Positions 23,225-32,677 of a DNA stretch of 44,871 nucleotides are shown piece after piece (position 1 is the first letter of the stretch; every line of letters begins with the position of its first letter). Source of the DNA: Levilactobacillus spicheri DSM 15429 (GTDB lineage Bacteria; Bacillota; Bacilli; Lactobacillales; Lactobacillaceae); assembly GCF_001435095.1 (NCBI RefSeq), contig NZ_AZFC01000028.1, positions 70,156-115,026 on the forward strand, read 5' to 3'. Position numbers and translations under genes: made by a program. The notes below the pieces were generated by a model, which was not told the origin of the DNA, did no database searches, and was given only the letters and a program-made list of their open reading frames with translations.

Positions 23225-24286
23225 TTATTTTAAATCCGCCGGAATCTCAAAGTGTGGCGACAACAGCTTCATTTCCGCGTCCTGAAGCGCCTGGCGAGTG
23301 AACCACCCGTCCCGGATCAGTTCGCCGAAGCGGTTGACGTTGGTAATCATCAGGTTCACGTCCGCGTCGCTCAGACCCTGAATGGCGCCGTCGAGGTCCT
23401 CTAGACTGTCGATGGCGATGCCCAGGTGATTCTGGGTAATGATGTCGGCCACCGCGGCCTGGCGCCAGATGATCACCGGCAGCCCGTGCGACAGGTACAT
23501 CGAGACCTTGTGCGGGTGGTTGTACCGGGTGTAGTCGTTGTACCGAAAGACCGAGGTGTCCCCGTCCCAGGCCAGGCCAAAGGTCCGCGGCAGTTCCTGG
23601 ATCAGCTGCCAGCGCCAGCGTTGCCCCCGAAAGTCGACCTTGGGATTGGCGTTAAGTTCCCGGGCCAGGGCCGCGTCGGTCTCCCCGAAGACCGTAATCG
23701 GCGTTTGGTAGTGCCACTCGGCCAGGTAGCGGGACTTCTCGATGTTGCCGGCCAGCATCACGCTGCGGCGGAAGTCCTCCGGTTGCGTGTAGTAACAGTC
23801 GGCGTCGTGGTTATCATCCAGGTAGTCCAGCAGGTACTGGCAAACCATGGGCGTGGTCACCCCGGCCGCCTGGAGTTTCCGCGCCATCCGCCCGTTGTGG
23901 ACGATTAACACGTCGCAACGGTTCAAGAAGTCGAACTCGTTGATCCACTTTGGGGCGTGCTGGTCCCGGAAGGTCTCCACGTCATGAACCAGGCACACGA
24001 ACTTGACCCCGCGCCGGTGCATCTGGTCGACGAAGAAGTCCTCGAACCGCCCGCTATTCAGGGACGGGTACTGGTAGACCAGGATGTCACCGTGGGCCAC
24101 CCCCGTCGTGATACCGGCGATCTTGGCGTCAAGCGCCTCGTCCGATTCGTACGAATCATCGTACCGTAAAAGGTCGATGACCCGGTAGCCCATGCGATGC
24201 CCGATCCGGGCAATGTCCTGCTTGGCCTGCCGGGTCGCATCGTGGGTCTGTTCTTGTAAAATATCCGTAATCCACTTTTTCATCAT
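23225..24286 (-). CDS. Gtf3-like glycosyltransferase, copy a
   Basis: This 353-residue soluble GT-B-like transferase belongs to the group of streptococcal Gtf3, which adds the second sugar onto GlcNAc of serine-rich adhesins. Family segments are VYQYPSLNSGRFEDFFVDQM, VCLVHDVETFRD, DVLIVHNGRMARKL and YNHPHKVSMYLSHGLPVIIW with the C-terminal donor-site pattern. It lies directly downstream of the adhesin's 3' end and is a clear paralogue of the 32678-33742 gene. The sugar is unknown. GGAGCG precedes the ATG, and a TTG-free promoter TTGTTA-18-TATACT lies about 155 nt upstream. Confidence 0.85.
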   Translation of the reverse strand: MMKKWITDILQEQTHDATRQAKQDIARIGHRMGYRVIDLLRYDDSYESDEALDAKIAGITTGVAHGDILVYQYPSLNSGRFEDFFVDQMHRRGVKFVCLVHDVETFRDQHAPKWINEFDFLNRCDVLIVHNGRMARKLQAAGVTTPMVCQYLLDYLDDNHDADCYYTQPEDFRRSVMLAGNIEKSRYLAEWHYQTPITVFGETDAALARELNANPKVDFRGQRWRWQLIQELPRTFGLAWDGDTSVFRYNDYTRYNHPHKVSMYLSHGLPVIIWRQAAVADIITQNHLGIAIDSLEDLDGAIQGLSDADVNLMITNVNRFGELIRDGWFTRQALQDAEMKLLSPHFEIPADLK

Positions 24287-24445
24287 GAACGCTCCATTTC
24301 ACCATCGATTATCTGCGTTTTCCAGCGACGGAATCCTGGACTGGCGGCTTCCAAACGGTGCGCCGTTCCCCACCCGTTTCCCCTATCGGCGGCCAGTCGC
24401 TCCTCCCACCGGCACGAATCGTTCGTTTGTGCTCAGGTTGCCCCC

Positions 24446-24475
24446 AGTATACCGAGCCCATGAGTCGAATAACAA
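24446..24475 (-). promoter_or_regulatory. Candidate gtf3a promoter
   Basis: On the minus strand TTGTTA (24475-24470), an 18-nt spacer and TATACT (24451-24446) form a plausible promoter after the adhesin terminator. The remaining 24287-24445 holds nothing recognised. Confidence 0.5.
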
Positions 24476-24522
24476 TGAAGGTGATTAACTTCATAAGGAA
24501 ACTTCCCCAATGCTGGCCAAAC

Positions 24523-24562
24523 AAAAAACGACGTCCGTCGTGGTTCGACGAACGCCGTTTTT
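24523..24562. terminator. Terminator after the adhesin gene
   Basis: AACGACGTCCGTCG pairs with CGACGAACGCCGTT with two mismatches; T-runs occur on both strands, 20 nt beyond the adhesin's last codon. Confidence 0.82.
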
Positions 24563-24582
24563 ATTACAAATAAGGGAGAAAC

Positions 24583-27500
24583 TTACCGCTGACGGGGGGA
24601 CCGGACCTTACCCACGGTGAGAAAATGCGGGATGTTGGTCGGGGTGGTCGCCCAGCGCCAGTGGTGTTGCAAAAACGTCATGAAGCCGGTCAGACCCAGG
24701 CCGTGGCCCTTTGGTGCGAGCCGGACCAGGTGGCGGTTGGCCGTCACGTACTGCCCGTTGGTGAGCTGGAAGCGCATGGCCAGGCGGTGATGAACCAGCC
24801 GCCGAACCACCAGGTGCTCGCCCTGAGCGTAGTGCGCCTGCTTCTCCGTCAGGTCGGGACGCCGGTACCCGTTGATGCCGTGGGCGTTTACGACCACGAT
24901 CTTCGCGCGGCGGACGTGCTGGTAGTAGGTCGGCTGGACGAACTCCCAGCGCGCCGTGATGTAGCCCATAACGCCGTAGGTCTTGGAGGCGTGGTTCACG
25001 TCCTTGACCTTGTAGCGCAGGCGCCCGTGCTTGGAGAGGAACAGGCCGACGACCATGAACTGGGCCTGGACCGCACTCTCCTGCGGATGATACCACGCGA
25101 TCCGCCGGTGCGGGCTAAAGGTCGCGGTCCGGTAGAGGCCAATCTTGCGAATGGCGTTCACGTCAAACCGCTGGAACCGCCGCTGGGTCGTCTGGTGATC
25201 GTGACCCGGTTTGGTCCGGTGCTGCGGTACGCGTTGCTGGCTGGCCACGACGTCATCCACGGTGGCCTGACTGAGGACCGGCGTAAACTGACCGACTGGG
25301 TGGACCGGCGGGGTCGGCGCCAGCGGACTGGTCGAAACGGGCGTTGGGGCGGCAACACTGGATGGACTTGGCGCCGGCGTCACCGGACCCGCGGGCAGCG
25401 GCTCAGGCGCCGGAATTGGCGCGGGGGTCGGTGTTGCGGGCGTCGGCGTTACAGACGTTGCACCGGTAATCGGCCGGTGATGGGTTGCTGGCCGCGGTAC
25501 CAGGTGACTGCCCTGACCAGCGTGGACTGTGGGCTGCTCGGGCGTCGGAACGACCGTTGAAGGCGTTGGTTGAGGCGCGGGAACCGTCGGCTGGGAGTGA
25601 CCGCTGCCGTCAGTCACGTGATGCTGCGGCGCGACCGGCTGCGGGATTACCAGGTGGCTGCCCTGACCAGCCTGCTCGTCAGGCGTTGTGTGTGGCAACC
25701 GATTGTGTGCTGGTTGCCCGGTCGCGGGTGCTGGATGATGCGCATTGCTTCCGCTAGTTGTTTCGTGGTGCGCCGTTGGTTGCGGAGCTCCCGACTGGCT
25801 CCCCTGACCCGGAACAGCTGGCCGTGAAGGACTCGTGTCCGTCTCCACCGTGCTTGGATGTGGCGTAACGGGTTGCGTAGGCCCACCCGCACTGCCATGA
25901 GTAGCGGGTTGTCCCGGCGTTGAGATGACGGATGGATGGCCTGAATCCGTCGGCTGCTGACCCGAGTCAGTCGACTGATTTGACACTGGCGCGTGATGCT
26001 GGGCCGGTTGTAGCAGAGATTGGTGCTGATCGGTTGGCTTGCCTACCCCAGCTGTGCCGCCCTGCGTTGGGTGCTTCCCAGTTGACGGTACCAGTGACGG
26101 GTGCACTGCCGCTGGCGACTGGTGCTGGTTCCCCGTTGTCGCTGGCCGTGGGCTGGTTGGCTGCCCAGTTGGCTTGGTTGGCGAAACGGGTGACGGCGCT
26201 ACCGAGTGTGCTGGTAGCGTTGGGTGAATGGCCGATTGACCATTTCCGCCACTCGCGGCAGGACCCGGCTGCTGACCCGCCGGTCTGGTTGGGGTCGGTT
26301 GCGGTGTGGGTGCCACTGGTTGAACTGGTGGTTGTGGTTGACTGGTATTACCCGTAGTCGCAGCGTTTGAGGAATGGTGATCAGTTGATGCTGGGGCCTT
26401 CCCCTGCACTACGTGGTCTCCAGTTGACGGTTCCGTTTGACCCGTTGGCTTAGGATGACGTTTTCCAACCGGGTTGGCCGGCAATGGCGTTATTGGCGCT
26501 ACCGAATGGCTTCCGTGAGTTGTTGGCGTCTCACCTGGCGTTGCTGGGTGACCGGCATCCCCCCTGCCTGTAGTGGTTGTTGGATGACTGCCTGCTGTTG
26601 GTGCCGGCATCTTCCCCTGGCCCGGGTGACTTCCAGACGATGCTGGGTGCTGGGAACCCGCCGCTGGTTGCGTACCTACCGGGTTCACTGGCTGTGTTGG
26701 GCGAATAGACGATTGGCCATGCCCGCCACTCTCGGCAGGACCCGGCTGCTGACCCGCCGGTCTGGTTGGAATCGGTTGCGGTGTAGGCACCGCTGGTTGA
26801 ACTGGTGGTTGCGGTTGACTGGTGTTTGAGGAATGGTGATCAGTTGGTGCTGGGATCTTCCCCTGCACTGCGTGGCCTCCAGTTGACGGTGCCACTTGAC
26901 CCATTGGCTTGGGCTGCCGGTCACCAACCGGGTTGGCTGGTAACGGCGTTATCGGCGTTACCGAATGGCTTCCGTGAGTTGTCGGCGTCCCTGGCGTTGC
27001 CGGATGACTTGGTGCTGGCTGTAACGAATGATGACCCGTTACTTCAGTCGGCGTGCCAGGTTGCTTGATTGTTGTCGCTGGTTGACTAACGCTCGTTTGG
27101 CCGCCCTGTTCAACAGAATTTCCGGCTGGTTGCTGCGGCTGACTGGTATCACCCACGCCTGTAGTGGTTGCTGGGTGACTACCTTCTGCTGGTGACGGCA
27201 CTAACGGATTCACTGGCCGGATTGGACGAATGGGCGATTGACCATGCCCGCCACTCTCGGCAGGACCTGGCTGCTGACCCGCCGGTCTTGTTGGGATTGG
27301 TTGCGGTGTAGGGATCACTGGTTGAACTGGTTGCTGCGATTGACTGGCGTTACCCGTAGTCGCAGTGTTTGAGGAATGGTGATCAGTTGGTGCTGGAACC
27401 TTCCCCTGCACTGTGTGGCCTCCAGTTATCGTATTAGGCTGCTTAACCGTTGTAGCTGGTTGGTTACTATTCGTCTGACCACCCTGTCCAGCAGAACTTC

Positions 27501-28185
27501 CGGCTGGTTGCTTTGGTTGACCAGTATTGCCCGCGCCTGTAGTGGTTGCTGGGTGACTACCTGCCGTCGGTGCCGGCACCTTCCCTTGATCTGGGTGACT
27601 TCCAGACGGTACTTGGTGGGACCCTGTTGCGGGTTGCGCACTTACCGAATGACCGGCAGGACTGGTTGGCTGAGCTGGTGACGGCGTTGGTTGAACTGAC
27701 GGTTGGTGATTGCCAGCAACTGCGATCGTCCCTGGTTGCTGGCCAACCGGTTTGGTCACAGGAGTCGTTACTGGCCGGTCTCCCTGATTCGTAGGGGTTT
27801 TAACCGGTGATGTTGGCCGACTCGGTTGAGGGGCCGGCTGACCTGATGGCTGGGGTTGGTGGTTTCCCGCAGTGTCGGTCGTCAGGTGCGGTTGGCCCGC
27901 AGGTTTCGTGGTTGCGGTCGCTACCGAAGGATTCCCCTGATTAATCGGTTTCTTAATCGAAGACGTTGACGAACCCGTCGATGGTGCTGGTTTGGTTGTT
28001 GGCGTTGGTTGCGGCTGCTGAGGGACATTCGGCTCCATAGTAGCCGGGTGCTGGTTCCCAGTCTGCGCAGGCGCTACTGGTGTCCCGTGGGCTCCCTGAT
28101 GGTCGTGGAGATCAGCCGTTGGCGCAGGCTGTTTTCCTTGGTGTCGGTTTGGTTGTTGGCGCTGGTTGCGGTTTCTGCTGAGCAT
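24583..28185 (-). pseudogene. 3' part of the adhesin gene, out of frame with its start
   Basis: These 1200 codons continue the adhesin but are in a different frame from the first part; the nominal ATG at 28185 has no ribosome binding site and lies inside a repeat. The content is a long Pro/Thr/Gln/Ser/His/Gly repeat region (to about residue 985) and, at about 1005-1085 and 1087-1165, two DUF5776-like wall-binding modules (GLYRTATFSPHRRIAWYHP, RLRYKVKDVNHASKTYG; then VVNAHGINGYRRPDL, RFQLTNGQYVTANRHL). No LPXTG or C-terminal membrane anchor exists. Translation requires loss of 157 bp or a frameshift upstream. It supplies the surface attachment of the intact protein. Confidence 0.85.
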
Positions 28186-28760
28186 TCGGTCCTGTAGTAG
28201 CCGGGTGCTGGTTCCCAGTCTGCGCAGGCGCTACTGGTGTCCCGTGGGCTCCCTGATGGTCGTGGAGATCAGCCGTTGGCGCAGGCTGTTTTCCTTGATC
28301 CGTAGGAGTTTTAACTGGTAACGTTGGTCGACTCGGTTGAGGGGCCGGTTGACCTGATGGCCGGGGTTGATGGTTATCTGTAGTATCGATTGTCAGATGC
28401 GGCTGGCCCGCGGGTTTCGTGGTTGTGGTCGCTACTGAAGGATTACCCTGATCAATCGGTTTCTTAATCGCAGTCGTTGATGAACCTGATGGTGTTGGTA
28501 CCGGTTTGGTTGTTGGCGCTGGTTGCGGTTTCTGCTGGGCATTTGGCCCCGTAGTAGCCGGGTATTGATTTCCAGTTTGCGCAGGCGCTACTGGTGCCAC
28601 ATGGGCTCCCTGATGGCCGTGAATATCAGCCGCGGGCCGCGATTGACCAGTATCACCCACACCACCCGTAGTTTGTGACTGGTGAGTGGTTGTCGGCTGA
28701 TTTGGCGTTGTCGGTTGGACCGGCTTTAGTTGACCTTGATTTCCATCAATAACGCCTGTC
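25440..28760 (-). repeat. Long in-frame Pro/Thr/Gln/His repeat region of the adhesin
   Basis: Related units of about 125-180 codons recur, with motifs such as QGKxPAPTDHHSSN, TRPAGQQPGPAESGGHGQS and QPATTIKQP. Three copies of the DHHSSN block begin near 26366, 26825 and 27368, i.e. 459 and 543 bp apart, both multiples of three. Ser and Thr are plentiful as glycan acceptors, but Pro, Gln, His and Gly dominate, unlike the near-pure Ser repeats of classic serine-rich adhesins. Confidence 0.8.
28038..28297 (-). repeat. 157-bp tandem duplication that breaks the adhesin frame
   Basis: The 103-bp stretch 28038-28140 is identical to 28195-28297; further similarity extends left of it. The period is 157 bp, which is 52 codons plus 1 base. 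The upstream copy is read in the frame of the adhesin start (codon positions congruent to 32437) and the downstream copy in the frame of the 3' part, and both encode the same peptide (QPAPTADLHDHQGAHG). Removing one period joins both frames: 7855 minus 157 is 7698 bases, exactly 2566 codons including the stop. Confidence 0.9.
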
Positions 28761-31700
28761 GCCGGACCACTTGGTTTATGAGGCTGGCTGGCAACCGCTA
28801 AATCAGTGGCTAGTACGATTCCCAAGCTCGTAAATGCCTGATTGTCTGCATTTTCTAAGACCTCCGATTCCGAACTAAAGGCTTCTTCGGCTTTCAAAAT
28901 AGATGTTGAGACTGAATCTTCGCTATCGGTCCAGTCACTAATACTGGCTTCACTAGCAAATAAATCGTTCGTTGATGCCGTCTCCTTAATCCAAGTAGAT
29001 AATGATGACAAATCGTTTCCGAGCGCGGTCAAAGATTGCTCATCATTCTGCGCCACATTCTGCGATTCCAAATTGAATTGAGTCGTCATTGACTTAACCA
29101 AGTCTTTATTCAAGTTAGCCTCTGAATCAGCGATTTGTTTGGCCGTGTCCTGACTAATCACAGTCACCTGAACCGTTTTATGGACCGTCTCACCACTCGT
29201 CGGATCCACCAGCGTCAGGGTCACCGGATAACTTCCCGGTTGTCCCATGGCCGTTTGGGATAGATTGCTAGTCACAAGGTCCGACGACAGTCGATGACCC
29301 AGCGCATCCGTTGCGCTCAAAACAAAATCTTTGGTCTGAAGGGACTGCCCTACAATGACTTGCGGCTGCCACGTCTGAATAATCGGGACTCGCGTGGTGG
29401 AATCCTTCATAATGAAGTCTCCCACGATGGCGCTTAAATCCTTTGCTGACGGTTGCTCGTACGCTGAATCATGTTTAATTTTTTGTAACACCTGTTGTAC
29501 GCCAGTCTGGGACAAATGTACCGTATAACGCCCCACGCGCGAATCGTCAGGACTAACTTCCAACCATTGTGCTGGAATGCTAATTGGGGAATTGACTCGA
29601 TGGTCAGCCCACTGCAACGTTAACTGGCCCGTTGTAAGGTGTTCTTTAACTGAGCGACCATCATACTCTCCCGTTGGAACACTTAAATTCCCTTTAACAA
29701 AGGAAATATCGGAGGCAAACTGAAACGTAACGGTCGGGACTTTTCCATTCATTGACCATTGACCCTTGCCGACAGTGTGCCAACCAGATTGCAAAATCGG
29801 TGCTGTCAGCTCTAACCGCTTATCCTTCAAGACGTTGACGGTTTCACCACTATTGATTGCCATATTGGTCTTTTGAAAGGCTACCTGGTCTTTGTGACTA
29901 GCTGATTGCATTACAACTTGAACTTGTTGAAGTTGTGATTGATAACCATCCGTAAACGCTTGTCCTGGATGCGGAGCTTCGGTAAACTTCATCATTTTTG
30001 CAACTTCTCCGTCAGAGAAAGATGAAAAATCAGTTCCCGTACCATCACTAACAGCATTAAATTGTTGATAACTGCCAGCGTTCTTAACAGAGACTACCGT
30101 CCCATTGCCTGATTTTTGCGCATTTAAACGGGCTAGCGCCACACCTGCTTCAAAGGCCGCTTTTGTTTTTATTGATTCCTGTTGATACGCATCATGGTAG
30201 ACCCCAAATATTAAATCCGAAATATTTTCTGGCTCCCCTATTGCAAACCCATACGCAATCCAAGCTGTTTCTTCCTTAACCCAACTATGATACGCGTCTT
30301 GACTGGATACTGACGAGTTTCCTTCTACTACGTTGTGAGCATCCCAATCGGCCATCAGCATCCCCATATATCCGGGATCATAGCTCCACACGTCCTGCCA
30401 AATTTTTTGATAGATTCCCATGTGAATTTCCGTCGGTGTCACCTGGAGATTTTCAGTGATTGGACTTTTAAACGACAATCCTTCACTGATATTCTGAACC
30501 CGCTGCGGTGTTAACAACGGTAAATTATGGATGTCATTAACCACGTCCCATGCATTTCTATATTCTTGCTGATAGACCAATTCCAACATTTCTTGAACGC
30601 CTAAAGCATTACGTTGATAGGTTATTCCCGAACTCTTTCCGTTAAAAAAGTGGATTGCTCCCTTATCCATTATGAGTTGGTTAGCTTCATCGTTCGAAAT
30701 TTCTTTTTGCTGTCGCAATTGTTCCACAATGTCACTTAATTTTTTAGACGAACCTTGCCAAGCATCTTCATTCGCCATGTTAATCAACGGGCCAAAAACC
30801 TTTAAAGCCCAGTTTTTCCCTGCATCATGGGCCATTACCGATAGCTTACCGCCACCTTCGTCAAACGCCGCACCCGGATCATTAATTGCCTTCAATGATT
30901 TACTGTAATCCTGTGGCCTATAAGTCCCCGCTCCTAATAAACTCACTAGGGCTTCGTTTTCGCCTTGCGTCCAGTTGTTTTCAAGGGCCGTCATAGCGTT
31001 CGCGCGAATGCCTTCATAAACTTTTTGAAGCAGTGACGACGTTAGTACGTCATCCAATCCCAAGTTATGAACCATCGTAGTAATGTTTCCATTTAACTTA
31101 GTGGCTTCACTCAAAGTGGCTGGTGCATAATCTTGATCCTGAATGCTACCACCCAAAGACCGGATATCCGACATCGCTTTATGTGCAATGCCATCAATAA
31201 TATTAGGTGCAATCAGCTTAATGTAGTCGTTGATGGTCTTCACACCTAAGGCTACTGTTACACTGGCTGGGCTACCATCGGGTTGATATCCCAATACCTC
31301 ATTACTGTAATTCGCATTACTACCGATAAGCCATGCCACTCCCAGCCCAACTTCTCCGCCAGGGGTAACCCCCGTCATACTATTCGCGTTATAGGTAGCA
31401 CCATCAATTAAACTGTTCGCCGTTTGTGTGTTCGTTGCCTTGCTTTTAATCGAAGTTATCCAATTCGCAATTCCTTGAGCAAAACTTCGGATGTAATCGG
31501 CGTATCCCTGATTGTAATCTTTTAATTGAAGACCTTGCTTACTCGGGTGGTTATCATACTGTTTATCATGCCAGATTGGTTTCCCATCTGCTTGGTCTAT
31601 CTGTAAAGAATCGTCTTGATAATAATTATCCATTAGATCCGAAATTTTCTTTATATTACTTCCAATTGAACTAGTATTTGGGATTCTCTTTATATTACTT

Positions 31701-32437
31701 CCAATTAAACCAATATTCGGAATTTTTGACAGTGCATGCTTTCCAGCCTGCACAATCGCCCCTCCCACCAGATTTTTGCCACTGTCGTAACACTTATTTA
31801 TAATTTTGGTGAGGTCCTGTTGGGCATCTTTAATCCCATTTTGATAGTCATTAAGACTCTGGTAAACGTTAGGCGTTGAACCAATTGACCGATTCTTCAT
31901 GCTTCTGGTTTGGGCCACCACTGTTTGACCAGATACCGGCGTTTCTTTATTTTTTTCAAGCTGCTGATTTTGCAATGTCTGCCCATTCTCACCAGATTTT
32001 ACTAGTAAGGGCTGGTCATACTTACTGAACTTCTCGGCAACTACCTTGTCTTCTGAATCAATTGTCTCTGATGAGGCAGACAGCCGTGATTCACTTTCAC
32101 TCGTCTCCGATACTTGTTCCGAAGTGGATTTCCCACTATCCGACTCTTCCGCCAAACTACTCTCACTCACCGACGTACTGGTCGCCGGAATCTCCCCGCT
32201 GGTCTGCGTGGCCGCGACCTGCTGCGGGTCCGCTTCCTGGGCAATGCCCGCGGGAGCGTCCGCCTTGGCCGCGATCGTCGTGCCGATCGTGCCCATACCG
32301 AATAGGCCGCCGACCGTCGAAATGCCCGCGATGACCCAGTGAATGCCCGCCTTGTACATTTTAAAGTGTGTGCGACTATTTGCCTTAGCCAATTCCGACT
32401 TCTTTGGCGTCAAACCCTTCAAAAAGACCATCCCCAT
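28112..32437 (-). CDS. Accessory-Sec glycoprotein adhesin, N-terminal part
   Basis: These are 1441 codons as translated. The signal region (residues 1 to about 60) has the KxYKxGxxW-type motif KMYKAGIHW at 27-35, then a hydrophobic core with Gly residues and cleavage near AAKADA, as in SecA2/SecY2 substrates. A Ser/Glu-rich stretch follows at about 85-135 (SVSESS, SETSESESRLSASS). Residues about 180-1200 form a large unique region, probably ligand binding, ending in an Ig-like part (QPGSYPVTLTLVDPTSGETVHKTVQVTV). Pro/Thr-rich repeats follow and then ten out-of-frame codons (PRKTACANG) and a stop. As is, the product would be secreted without an anchor. The ATG at 32437 lacks a strong ribosome binding site; 32431 is an alternative. 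Codon use shifts to AT-rich between about 28770 and 32170. Confidence 0.85.
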   Translation of the reverse strand: MGMVFLKGLTPKKSELAKANSRTHFKMYKAGIHWVIAGISTVGGLFGMGTIGTTIAAKADAPAGIAQEADPQQVAATQTSGEIPATSTSVSESSLAEESDSGKSTSEQVSETSESESRLSASSETIDSEDKVVAEKFSKYDQPLLVKSGENGQTLQNQQLEKNKETPVSGQTVVAQTRSMKNRSIGSTPNVYQSLNDYQNGIKDAQQDLTKIINKCYDSGKNLVGGAIVQAGKHALSKIPNIGLIGSNIKRIPNTSSIGSNIKKISDLMDNYYQDDSLQIDQADGKPIWHDKQYDNHPSKQGLQLKDYNQGYADYIRSFAQGIANWITSIKSKATNTQTANSLIDGATYNANSMTGVTPGGEVGLGVAWLIGSNANYSNEVLGYQPDGSPASVTVALGVKTINDYIKLIAPNIIDGIAHKAMSDIRSLGGSIQDQDYAPATLSEATKLNGNITTMVHNLGLDDVLTSSLLQKVYEGIRANAMTALENNWTQGENEALVSLLGAGTYRPQDYSKSLKAINDPGAAFDEGGGKLSVMAHDAGKNWALKVFGPLINMANEDAWQGSSKKLSDIVEQLRQQKEISNDEANQLIMDKGAIHFFNGKSSGITYQRNALGVQEMLELVYQQEYRNAWDVVNDIHNLPLLTPQRVQNISEGLSFKSPITENLQVTPTEIHMGIYQKIWQDVWSYDPGYMGMLMADWDAHNVVEGNSSVSSQDAYHSWVKEETAWIAYGFAIGEPENISDLIFGVYHDAYQQESIKTKAAFEAGVALARLNAQKSGNGTVVSVKNAGSYQQFNAVSDGTGTDFSSFSDGEVAKMMKFTEAPHPGQAFTDGYQSQLQQVQVVMQSASHKDQVAFQKTNMAINSGETVNVLKDKRLELTAPILQSGWHTVGKGQWSMNGKVPTVTFQFASDISFVKGNLSVPTGEYDGRSVKEHLTTGQLTLQWADHRVNSPISIPAQWLEVSPDDSRVGRYTVHLSQTGVQQVLQKIKHDSAYEQPSAKDLSAIVGDFIMKDSTTRVPIIQTWQPQVIVGQSLQTKDFVLSATDALGHRLSSDLVTSNLSQTAMGQPGSYPVTLTLVDPTSGETVHKTVQVTVISQDTAKQIADSEANLNKDLVKSMTTQFNLESQNVAQNDEQSLTALGNDLSSLSTWIKETASTNDLFASEASISDWTDSEDSVSTSILKAEEAFSSESEVLENADNQAFTSLGIVLATDLAVASQPHKPSGPATGVIDGNQGQLKPVQPTTPNQPTTTHQSQTTGGVGDTGQSRPAADIHGHQGAHVAPVAPAQTGNQYPATTGPNAQQKPQPAPTTKPVPTPSGSSTTAIKKPIDQGNPSVATTTTKPAGQPHLTIDTTDNHQPRPSGQPAPQPSRPTLPVKTPTDQGKQPAPTADLHDHQGAHGTPVAPAQTGNQHPATTGPNAQQKPQPAPTTKPTPRKTACANG

Positions 32438-32621
32438 CCCATGTGTTCTCTGTTACCTACCTTCAGAGTAGCATGGTTCGTCACACCGTAAATGGTTGGC
32501 CCCCAATTCGATATAATCTTTCTTGTTAAACCGGCGTCTAAGCCCGGCCAGGCGCGCATAGCCGGCTAGCATACAAGTTTTATCAGTTAGCTTGTTGGCA
32601 TAAAATAACGATTTTCATAGC

Positions 32622-32669
32622 AAAAGGACCCGCCAACGACCACAAAGGTCACCGGCGGGTCCTCTTTTT
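32622..32669. terminator. Terminator between the adhesin promoter region and gtf3b
   Basis: AGGACCCGCC and GGCGGGTCCT form the stem ends with an A-run left and a T-run right; on the minus strand it ends gtf3b 9 nt after the stop codon. Confidence 0.88.
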
Positions 32670-32677
32670 AGAATCCC

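Noticed and set aside
24625..25560. Long plus-strand open frames opposite the adhesin repeats
   Set aside because: They are shadows created by the repetitive GC-rich codons of the minus-strand gene.
28112..28185. Programmed ribosomal frameshifting joining the two adhesin parts
   Set aside because: The two parts overlap by a duplicated stretch and no slippery run with a stimulator is visible; the 157-bp duplication explains the shift fully.
25440..28760. CRISPR-like repeat array
   Set aside because: Units are long, variable, in frame and coding; there are no short identical repeats with spacers or cas genes.
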